A stretch of DNA of 64,000 nt from Calamus simplicifolius. Taxonomy: Eukaryota > Streptophyta > Magnoliopsida > Arecales > Arecaceae. A program made the position numbers and the translations under genes. A model generated the notes under the pieces. It worked only from the letters and a program-made list of their open reading frames with translations. It had not been told where the DNA came from and made no database searches. The stretch is taken from NCBI GenBank assembly GCA_900491605.1, contig UESW01003879.1:1492872-1556871 (forward strand), given 5' to 3'. This document shows, piece after piece, positions 1-11,100 of the stretch. Numbering within the stretch: position 1 is the first letter of the stretch; every line of letters begins with the position of its first letter.

Positions 1-1795
1 TTTGATTTCATTTCAATCAAATCTGACATAAATGGAAACTTAAAACATGTTCCTAATGTAATTGATTTTTTTTTTTTTTCAATGCTGTTCATTCACTTTC
101 CATGTCATGCTCCTTTCCTGCTGCAGTCTGCCATAGATTCACTGTATAATATATATGGACTATTGTGATGAGAGTCCCTTCAGTTTTGGGAATTGTTGAA
201 CTATGCTAGCTGGCCTATTACAATCGCATGCTCAAATCCCAATTTGAATCTAATTATTAATGGATTTGATGTGAGTTATAAGCTTTCTGATTTTGATGGA
301 TCCTAACCTGAATCTGAACTTGATTTGTCATATGGAGTTTCGATGTGGATAAAACATTCAACCAAAATAGAAAGAATTTAATTTTGAAAAATATGAAAAA
401 AATTTTAAAAATTTGAATTACCCATTTTAACCTTATCAAAATAATGTGTGAGAGAGAAAGGAATCTGGCGCAGCTCAAAAACTATTGTGAGATATTGGAG
501 GTGATTGAGTTGCATGTGTGCAAGGTTTTTATTCTTTTTTTTTTCTTGGATTAGCTCTATTCATGTTCCATTGTGAAGGGGTTTTGATCTTAATTGGAAT
601 ATTGGACAGCAGTTTCAATGCAGGACCTCTCTGATTGCAGGTCTCAAATTGGATTTCCTTTTGATTGGTTGATCAATGGTGGTGAGTTGCCTATTGGAAG
701 CATGCTTTTGCTTTTCTGTGATGTCGACCCATTAGGTGCCCCACCTATGATGTCATACTGGGTATTCATAATTGAATTTCTGTTGACCCCTACAATCGTC
801 CACTTTGGTGCTGATCTTTCATGTTTCATTTATGCTTTAATCTACACTGAATATTAAGTGATGCTTTAGGCATTACTCATCATTTATGATCCAAACCAAG
901 GTTGGTATAACCGCAAATTGGTAGTAGCTAATTGCCCTTTTCCCTTTTGTTAACATTTTTTTAACAGTTTTTTAATGGTTTGTCAAAGTTTTTATTTTAT
1001 TTTTTCCCATTCTTTTCCACTTTTTCCACTGGAACCGAACTGAAAGCCAAAACAATGCTGGTTTCTAGTCAGTTCGGGCCAAATCGACCAATTCAGCATG
1101 GTTCAATCTTCCATGATCCAAACCATTATTCAACTTTTGATCTCTAAATGGTCTGTTCTGGTTCAGTTGTTCAGTTTTGGATCTTACATTAGTTCAATTT
1201 ATTCGAAATCTTCACCTAATTTAGAGTTTGTGGGTATATCTTTTGATAATTGACTCCAGTCCTTCATCCATTGATGAAATATGTTATTTTTCATCAAGTT
1301 GTAAATAGAAATACCACCTATTCTAACTCCTTCCAAAGAATATGTTGGCACAACCATCTGTTAGCATCTGGTGAAGTGATTCTTTGAATGTGAGTTTATC
1401 AGAAAATCAGATTTCTTTTCCAGTCCAGGATTTATAAGATCTCTTGGCAGCTTAAACTCCAAATATGAATCTAACTTTGGTACAAGAGGTGACAGGGGCT
1501 GTAAGTTTCCCAGAAGGGCAACACGGTCAGTGGCATAGACGTGAAAGATATCTACCATGGAATTGGGAAATAGCTGCAATAAGGCATGCTAGTAAACATT
1601 GTTGTCAAGTCTTCCACAAATTCTAGTAGTGGCATGAACATCATGACCCAAAGTCCATTTATTACCCATTTATATTCTAGTATCTTCTTTCATGCTCAAA
1701 ATATGCTTATTCCTTCTTTTGTTTTTGTTTTTCCCTGTTAATTTGAACTATAGACTTCCATGGTAAATAACTTTTCAAAATTTTTAATATTTCAG
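1..1795 (+). other. Intron of MED15 (upstream part, 5' end outside the window)
   Basis: I see no coding exon here. The next exon begins at 1796 after a pyrimidine-rich tract and TTTCAG, so this AT-rich stretch is read as intron. The exons encoding the N-terminus and most of the KIX domain of MED15 must lie before base 1. Short open frames at 257-478, 594-857 and 1361-1579 have no recognisable motif or codon pattern. A degenerate stretch with GAACCGAAC / GGTTCAG motifs around 1030-1200 belongs to the diffuse intron repeat family found throughout the window. Confidence 0.6.
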
Positions 1796-1918
1796 GCTGA
1801 CTATCTGCGGAAAATTTCTTCAAAATTGCTTGCTTTGGAAACAAAAGTTGAAAATGCTCCTGGAATTAATTCTCCAGCATCACTCCTTTCTATTGGGAGC
1901 CAAGTTCAGATGATCCAG
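1796..1918 (+). CDS. MED15A: MED15 exon: end of KIX region
   Basis: The exon starts after TTTCAG and reads A-D-Y-L-R-K-I-S-S-K-L-L-A-L-E-T-K, the last helix of the plant MED15 KIX region. The donor is CAG|GTATTG at 1919. Read straight through, it ends in phase 0, but the next exon (27937) needs one carried base. The +1 alternative frame at the 3' end reads S-S-D-D-P-G and joins the next exon as DDPG-SLGLHSQG, which matches the D-P-G-S stretch typical of plant MED15. I infer one missing base inside this exon (possibly the GGG at 1895-1900), or an unseen micro-exon in the 26 kb intron. Confidence 0.85.
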
Positions 1919-2055
1919 GTATTGGCGCAGAAGGACTTGGTTTTTCTAATATAAAGGAAGTTAAATCTTTCAGTAGTTTGATTTATATCTTTGACAAAAG
2001 AGAAAGACTTATTCTAGCTCAAAATTAGTGGAAAATATTAGGCACTTGTTTTGTC

Positions 2056-2100
<45 letters not shown>

Positions 2101-5100
2101 CGAGCACTTGACTTGGCTAGACCTGAGTGGATCTTTTACTTAGATTTGGTGTGGACCATGAGGATCCCACATCTATGATGTAGTGTTAGATGTGTTGCAT
2201 CATGTCTAATATTCCTAAATATAAAAAACCATATAATTTAGAGTCCTTTGCACATGCATCAACTAGTCCAAAAATTGGATAGTTTATATAACATGAAACA
2301 ATACATGTTTTTTTAATTGTTTAATGCATTAGCTAAGGGTCTTTAAATCATATGATTTTTGGTATTCAAGTATTTTAAAGGTAGTAGATCACATTTAATA
2401 ACTCGGTTCATCGATGTGAGACACCTATCATCTTTATTTAAACCTGAATGGATTTTTGACTGGAGATTTTTTTCAAGTGTAGGCAAGTCATGTATATAGG
2501 TTTCTTATTTTGGTCCTATATAATCATGAAGTAGGTAAATCTCATTAAACTTTGCTATTAATGAATTATCATTCCGTGTTGCACATTTGCCATTTCTTTT
2601 ATGCATTTTTGATCTGGTTGTCTTGTTATGCTGGTTGGGCATTAGGGCTAACCAGGTTAATATGTTCTCATGCTTTTCTCCGAACAATTAACATATAAAC
2701 TTATTTTGGTTACATCTCATCTTTGGTTCTCTTTAAGCTTTCTTTTCTTTGTATCATTCTACTATTATATTTACAAGGATTTAAAAAATGTGTATTAACC
2801 CAGTATTGGCGGGTTGTACTGTATTTGGCGGACCAATATGCCCCAGTATATGTTGAACTGGGATTGTGCTATTTTGTTCCATATTGGGTTGCATTGGCTC
2901 TAAATTGGCCCTGAACCTCATGAAACCAAGCAGTATGATAGTGCTTGGCATGAATTTTTAAAGAGTTTCTTCGCTTGAATATATCCAAAAAAAGAAACAA
3001 AGTTTAAATATGGCTAATTAAGTTTGGATAAAAATGCTCAATTTATATATGGACTTGTTTGGTTTTTCGTTAGTTAGGCATAAACTATAATACTATAAGT
3101 GTTGCTGCTGAAATCTGTCCTCCAACTCGGGCGCGATCGAGCTTCAGGGTGGGCTCCCTCCTGGGCGGACCTGCAAAACAGTCCTCACACGAGAGGTGTT
3201 GGGGGTGGCCCTCCGTGGAAGACCCTCCGACGCTCAAGTCAGCAGAGATCAGTGATCAACAAATATGAGAAGAAGGCTCTCGCTGAAGAGTCTCTCCAGG
3301 GTGGCCCTTCGAGAGCTCCGAGCGAAGCGTTAATGGCGAGAAGGGGTGAGCAGAGGTAGATGAAGAGTGAACCAGTGGAACAAGTGCGCATATCTGGGAA
3401 GTCGAAAGACGGTCGTATTTATAGAGGATCACCTGATTCCTTGGAGGCGTCGTGGGTCCGAAAGTCGTTAGGCTTCGAATCCAGTTTGTTATGATGTCAG
3501 TAAGATTCGTATCTTGTTGGTTAGAGGATCGACGGCTGGGAGAGCTGGTTGATGTCTTGAGATTCGGCGATTGTGTAGGCTCCAGGGCTCTAGCTACCAT
3601 CGGGTGTGATTTTTGTTTGGAATCTTATGGATTTAAGCTCTCCCACGCGAGATTCCGCAGAGGCGCTTAAGTGCCCGGGCCTGGATGGGGCATAAGAATA
3701 ACTCAGACCAGGATGAGGTATAAGGATAACTCGGAGGCATGGTGAATAGCTCAGCTGGCGAGGCATGGTGAATAGCTCGGCTAGGACCGAGGCATGGAGA
3801 ATAGCTCGGCTAGGACCGAGGCATGGTGGATAGCTTGGCTAGGACCGAGGTATGGTGGATAGCTTGGCTGGCAAGACACGATGAATAGCTCGGCTAGGAC
3901 CGAGGTATGGTGGATGACTCATTTCTAACGGGCATCGCACAGCGAGTGAGAGCCAGGATTCAGGGTTGATCCTAACCTCTTGCACAATTATTAACGCGAT
4001 GGCGATTTCACTCCTCAACACATGCCCCCCACTCCATTGTTTGAAGTGTAGGTTCGGGCGTAGGGAGTATAGTTCCAGGTGGCAAGATCTGAGTGGAAGG
4101 GCCTGGATTTGACAACCTGCATAATAATGTCCTAATTAATGTTGCGCGGCCGCCATGCCTTTATGGGAGCCGTCTCTTTGGGGCAACGGTTGGGGAAGCG
4201 CCACGTATCAAATCCCGATTTTCACGGCGCCGACGATGGCGGTTCGAGATGTTTCGGTCAAGGCGCCATATCTTCTCTTTGGGGCGGTTTCCTTTGGGGA
4301 AAAGCAAAGTCGTAACAGCGTCATTCCCATTCGCAGCGCTCCTTCGTTTCTTCTTGGAGAACCTTGTTCCCCTATTTTCTTTGTAGCCTCGCTCGGCGTT
4401 TCTTTCGACCAACAGCATGGTAAGTCCTAGCGACATGGCTTCGGAGATTGTTGTTGAGGATTTGGAAAGAATACGCCAGAAATATGGCATTCCCTCGGAT
4501 ATCCTCCTGCAGCTGCCGGAGCCCAAGCATAGGGTCTCACAAGAACTGGTGCGTGGGATCTTTCTTTATGAAGATAGCCTGAAGGCAGGCCTCCGGTTCC
4601 CCCTGCATCCCCTAGCGAAGGAGATCATGAGGTTTTACAACATCTGTCCGACAATGGTGGCTCCTAATAGCTGGCGCAGCATCATCGGGTTTATCTCGAT
4701 GTGCAGTCGGGTTTAGGTAACAGCAACTCTTCCCCTGTTCCATGCTTGCTATCATCTGATGTCGGGAAGGAACTCAGAGTGGTCCTATGTCGGACCTCGG
4801 AAATCATTCAAGATGATTATGGATAAGCCATCGTCCATAAAAGAGTGGAAGGTCCGATTCTTTATCGCCGAGGGGAACATCGGCTCTGACTTCCCGCGGG
4901 GATGGGGGAGCTTTGTCAAGGATGTGGAAACACATCTAGCCTTGTCCGAACAGGAGAAGGACCTAGAGGTCCTTTGTGACAGCCGAATGTTCTCGGCTAA
5001 CGACTTACTATCAGAGGAGGCTCTTTTCGCCGCCGGGCTTAGCCCCGTCAATGTACACGGTAAGTCTTTTTCTTTTTCCCTTTCATTGATTTCACTCGAG

Positions 5101-8100
5101 CAAGTATATCTCAGTTTGATTATTTGCCCACTGCGCTTGCAGCCAAGAAATCCGCACTGGCGGGCCGTATAAGGAAGGAGTTGGGCAAGCGCCCAAGAGG
5201 AACTGGTAGTATGGAAAGGCTTAAGCCTGAGAAGAAGGTTCGTCTTTCTGAAGAGCACTCGCCGGAGGCTGGGCGAGTCAAGGTTAGCCCGCGCTTTTTA
5301 CCATCAAAGAAAGAGATATGGGAGAGCCGGCAGTGAGAGAGGGGTTCCCTCAATCGGGGAAGAAGCGATAGCCATGTCGGAGGAGCAGAGAGCAGAGGAC
5401 TCTGGCAAGGTTGTTGAGATCCCTTATCCTTTGGTGGTGGAGATAGTGGACAGCCCAGATGAGGCCTCGTGTGCTCATCCGGCAGTACCCTCTCCTGGGG
5501 ATGAGTTATTGCCAGGCTCAGCAGAGGTCGGTATCCTGGGGGTTCCTTCCCCGAGTGAGAAGATGTCTCTAGCCTCGGCGGGAGAACAGGAGGGAGCGAT
5601 TGCTATCGCCGAGGCGATCGAGGAGGAAATCTTGGATGAGGGGAGAGGACGAGATAAGAATCTTCCAGTTGAAGCTTCTCCCACTGAGGTCTCGGAAAAA
5701 TTGGCGCCTGGGCTTGCCGAGGTATCCGAGGAATCTCAGGCCAGAGTTTTGCTGAAGGAGGCAAGAAGGTTGAAAGCTTCTCAGCCTGAGATCGCCCGGC
5801 CTGGTCCTTCGGACGGGCAGCCCGGTGGTTTGGACTCAGCCATCGAGGCGGCGTTCGCTGCCCTGATGAGCTCGGCATTGTACCCGGGTGTGGGTCCCTT
5901 GGCAAATGAATTTGCGGACCTGGACCTCATCGATGCCGCGTTTGGTCAGCGAAATATGACGAAGGATGTCAATCTTCTCCCTGAAATTGATAACTCCGCC
6001 CTTATGGGGCTCGCTAGGTCCTACGCTTCTCGGGTAAATTGCTATTCCAGAGCAATGGGTGCCTTCTATGTTGACTTTTATGCTTTTTTATCTGTGTTTT
6101 GTTTCACAGAGTGCTTTGATTACTAGGGCGCTATATTGGCGCTTGAATCTGGCAGCAGGGGCCAGTGCCCAGGCTATGAAAGTCAGCACTGAGCTCAGAT
6201 TGCGAGCAGAGGCGTCTGACAAACTTGAGCAGGTTCTGGACGTCGCCAACGAGAACTTGGCGAGGACGAGGGGACTGCATTAGGCCGCCCTCGATGACGC
6301 GTCCAAGTTGAGGCTTGAGGTTGAGGAGCTGTGCGGGCTCCGCACGAAGTATGACGAAGCATGCTTGGAGCTATCGCAGATTAAATCTAGACATGCGGGA
6401 GAAATTAAGACTGTTAAAAAACAGTTTGACAAGAGTCGAGACAGACTGAAGAAGGAAGCTGTCGAGGAGAGAAATCGCTTGAACAGAATGCTCGGCGAGA
6501 CTGAGGAGAAGATCCACCAGCTGCAACATTGTGTTATCGCCAGGGATGATAGGATCAAATGGCATCAAGAGAAAATAACCAAGCTCGATGGTGAGCTCTC
6601 CCAGTCCAGGGAAGAGGCTAACAACAGGCAGTTGAGGATCAATGACCTCAAGGAAAGGATCGAGCTGGTTAAGGCCGACAAGCTGAGGGCCTTCGGTGAG
6701 GTCGAGGAATTGACCAGGAGATTAGCTCGGCTAGAGGAAGAGGTACGATGTCGTCTCTTTAACTTCCCCTATTATTTTATTACTGCACCGGCTAACTCTG
6801 TGCTAACAGATGGAGAAGACGAGACTTGAGGGCCAAGGTCAATTAGAAGGCCTGCAAGGAGAACTGGCGTCAAGTCATCGGAGGAGCTCGGAGCTCGAAG
6901 GACGGGTCGCTGAGGCTGAAGGGCAGCTTGCCCTACTTCGGGACGAACAAGATGCGACCTATGCCGAGGCTTTCCAGCTTGGCTCGGAGGAGGCTCAAAC
7001 TAAAATATCTCGGGAGCACCTGGAATATGACCTCTCCTTTTTGGACGTTGAACCCTTTGAGGCCTGTACCCCGGGGGCTGAAGAAGCCGAGTATGAAGAT
7101 ATTTCAGACGTCGATCTCGACGCTATTTTAGGTTTTAGTGAGGCCGCGGCTCCTGAAGGACATTCTCAACCTGCCGCGAAGGGAACAATGACTTTTGAAG
7201 TGGGCGAAACAAGTCAAGCCCCCTCCAATGTTACCAAAGATGCTGCTGGGACCGATCCGGCCCCTAATCCTTGAGGGTCACCCATGTATTTTTTGCTTCT
7301 CGGATTTGTAGTCTGGACGAAATTTTTGATGGACGGACCTTTCGTCTTCATTTGTTTGCCTTTTTGGCTAATCTTTTATCTCAAGTTTTCTTCCGACTGT
7401 GAACAAATTATGACTCATTCGCGCTCCTTAGTCGGTTTGATTCGGACTTAAGTAAACATCTCGGTCGAGGCCGAGGTATAGAATGGCCCGGCGCCGTCGA
7501 GGAATATAGTTTTGGTCTCGCTCGGGGCGGGTAAGGGAGTTTGTCCTGCCGAAGTATTGGATAGTTCGACTTGAAATGGCCGAGAATGGGTATCCTGGTT
7601 AGAGCCAAGGTTAGATAGTTCGGCTTGCCCGAAGTGGAGAAATGGGCATGCTTTCAGCCGAGGTACATGAAGTGGTTTTGTTGAAGAGTATTTCGCCCTT
7701 GTCAGGGGCATTTACTTCGTTGGCCTTTTCCAATGCAGGTCCTTTTAGCGTACGTGACAAGCAATCGATCGCCATTAGATGGCATCATTTTCGGAGGGGA
7801 TTTCTTAGGCTAGCCCGTATCTCAACGACCTGCAGCTGATCTTATGCATTTAAGGTTTTGATTCGAGATCAAGGGGAGATCCCTTGCCTTTCGTCACGGC
7901 TTGGGAAACGCATTTGGCGCACTCCGGGAAATAATTCTTTTCTTCCGCCCTTCCACGTAGCAACGGGGTGTGCTGTTTCAAATTTTGGGGGCTTATTTGC
8001 CTATAAATTGGGGAGAACGGGTAGTGTTAGGCTATCCCTTAGGACTTTGTTCTTCTGTGGAAGTTCTTATGATGTCTATGTATCTGAGGTTGAGAGTGGA

Positions 8101-11100
8101 GAGACTAAGTTCTCCTTCTGCGAGTCGACTTCCTCCGGATAGCTGGGGTGACGAAGAAGCCGTTGAGGAGCAGCCCGTCCTCAAGAGAGGAGTTTCAGAG
8201 ATCATATGGAGAGCGCACGGGAGGTCCGCGGAGATCATATAGGAGCACACGTATGCGCTCCCTGTGTGTCCTTTGCCACTTGCCATGGGGATCGTCGGAA
8301 ATGCAAAGTATGCATATCCCCATGGTAAGGACGAACTTTTCCTTCTCCCTCTGGCTGGATTCTCGGCTCATCCCTGTGGGGAATCTTTTGCCATGTGAAG
8401 AGGGAGTTGAGAGCAGTACGGGTCTGCTGGTCCCCTGTCTTTCACAATCGGGCAGCATCCAGCAGCCCAGCATTCCACCCAGGGGGAATGCCTCCCCAGC
8501 ATCGGCGTCCACAGGTCTTCCTTCTGTTCTTGGATCTCTTGGTTCATTCGGAGGATCCGTGGGAGGCCGGCTCGGCCCTAACCAGTGGTTCAGGGCGAGC
8601 TGACTAGACTGTCTGACTACTCGGGTCAGATGCCGAAACATCATTATTAACCGAAGCTGACTGAAGCAGTCCGGTCGAGCTATTTACTTGTTTTTATTTT
8701 CTATGCCATGATGCACTTGTAACGCCTCTTAGGAGGTTGTAACTCTTTTCATTGATGAAGAAATAAAGAAAGTTTTATTCTTTCTTCTTTTAGCACCTGC
8801 TTCTTTTTCGATGTAATTGTGTTTGAGAGTTACTGCTCCCATATCATGCTTTTGTGTCATAGCATATTTCGGCAGCGTTCTTGCTACCTTGTTTTTGCTA
8901 AGACCAATGTTCGGTCCTCAGTAAAGGAAAACGTTTATCCATGTTTGGGTCAGAGGTAGACCTGGGCGGTCCTGTGGACTCATGCGGTAAGCATGATCTC
9001 GTTTGCAGAACGAAGCAGGTATGTCTTTACTATTGAGTGGAAGAAAGTTGCTTACTTCTGCCGAAGTATCATAGGGCGCTCGAGCGATGTCGAGGTATTT
9101 AGGAGACTGCCCAATCAAGCCAGAGTCTCAAGGTCGTGTTCCTTGATTCGGTTAAGACTTCGAATAGTATGGCGCGAGGCATCAGGGAATATATCGCTCG
9201 GCTTAGCCGAGGTATCTGATAATGTACTGCTCAGTTTGGCCGAGACTTTATAAGGAACATATTTTGTAGAAGGCTAAAATTTTTTATTCATTTTCCTTCA
9301 GTTTACAATCCTAGGAAATATATAGAAGATTACAAGATAAGAATAGGAAACTTAATCATTCTAAATCTGAAATCTATATAATCAAATCCCTTAATTTTAG
9401 GGAATGATTACAAGATAAAAATAGGAAACTTAATCATTCTAAATTTGAAATCTATCTAATCAAATCCCTTAATTTTAGGAAATTTAAATTTAAACAGATT
9501 CTCCTAATCTATAGGGATATTTAACTAATTTTATTTACAGCTTATTTACACTTCAACACTCCCCCTCATGCTGAGGAATAGATATCTTCCATTCCCAGCT
9601 TGGATATAAGGCCCTGAAAAATGGAACTACTCAGCCCTTTTGTTAGAATATCCGCTAGTTGTCCCGATGGAACATAAAACATACACACTAATCCTTCCTC
9701 CAATTTCTCTTTGATAAAATGTCTATCAATTCCGATGTGTTTTGTCCTATCATGTTGTATAGGATTATAAGCAATATTGATAGCTGACTTGTTGTCACAA
9801 TAGAGTCTTATAGGACTTTCCCATTTGACTTTCAAATCATCTAGAATAATCTTTAGCCAAAGCAGCTCACACAAGCCTTGCGCAATAGCCCTAAATTCTG
9901 CTTCTGCAGATGATCTTGCTACCACATTCTGCTTCTTACTTCTCCATGTTATTAGGTTTCCTCCAAGAAAGATACAATATCCTGTAGTAGATCTTTTATC
10001 TATTAGGGAACCTGCATAATCTGCATCGGTATAAGCTTCTAGAGTAAGAGTATTGCTCCTTTTGAACAAAATTCCTTTCCCTGGATTGCCTTTCAGGTAA
10101 TGTAGTACCCTGTAAGCAGCTTGAAGATGTGGTTCCCTTGGATCATGCATAAATTGACTAATCATGCTCACTGAGTATGCTATGTCTGGTCGAGTGTGAG
10201 TAAGATATATGAGTCTGCCTACCAATCTTTGGTACATTCCTTTGTCAACAGCTGGTTCTTCTTTAGCCTAACCTAACTTATGATTTGGATCCATTGGAGT
10301 AAAGACGGGTTTACAATCTATCTTCCTTGTTTCTACCAACAAATCAGTCACATACTTTTGCTGAGATATGAAGATTCCTTGTATGGAATATGCCACCTCA
10401 ATACCAAGGAAGTACTTCAGTTTCCTAGTTCCTTTATCTCAAATTCCTTCACCAGCTGCCATTTTAATTCCTACTTCTCCATCTCATCATTCCCAGTTAC
10501 TATGATGTCATCCACATATACTAGAAGAGCAGTAACCCCCCCTGTAACTGACTGCTTAATAAAGAGTGTATGGTCCCCTTGACTTTGTTTATATCCGGAT
10601 TCCTTCATCACTTTTGCAAATCTTCAAACCATGCTCTAGGTGATTGTTTTAATCCATAAAGTGCTTTTCTCAACCTGCACACCTTGCTACCTGAGTTCCC
10701 TTCAAATCTTGGTGGGATGTTCATATAGATTTCTTCATCTAGGTCACCATGAAGAAATGCATTCTTAACATCATATTGCAGCAGTTACCAATTGAAGTGT
10801 GCAGCCAAAGATAATAGGATTCTCACAGTATTCATTTTTGCGACTGGAGCAAAGGTCTCCTAATAATCTACACCGTAGGTTTGAGTGTACCCTTTAGCTA
10901 CCAATCTTGCTTTATATCTCTCAAGGGATCCATCAGCTCTGTATTTCAATGTGAAAATCCACTTACAGCCAACAATATTTTTTCCTTCTGGTTTGTCAAC
11001 GATCTCCATGTTCTATTCTTTTCTAATGCACTCATCTCCTCTTACATTGCAGTCCTCCATTCCCTTTTTGTCAATGCCTCAGTAACAGTGTTAGGAATAG

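Larger units (their letters stand above)
7275..9259 (+). other. Gypsy internal region between antisense genes and copia insertion
   Basis: No recognised protein. Several open frames on both strands (for example 8148-8603 + and 8195-8644 -) overlap each other in GC-rich sequence and show no motif. A TATA-like CTATAAATT at 8001-8009 and an AATAAA at 8762-8767 on the + strand could bound a second antisense transcript. The first ATG after the TATA box (8069) opens a 57-codon frame of unknown nature. An inverted repeat lies at 8283-8325. Confidence 0.5.

Noticed and set aside
594..857. Possible upstream MED15 exon
   Set aside because: The translated sequence has no resemblance to the KIX domain, and no suitable splice pair joins it in phase to 1796.
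4161..4526. 121-codon - strand frame near the gypsy 3' LTR
   Set aside because: Arg-rich chance frame overlapping the start of the better supported + strand antisense gene; no motif.
8195..8644. Overlapping 149-151-codon frames on both strands
   Set aside because: Opposite-strand frames in GC-rich sequence with no domain; the + strand one does not start with ATG.
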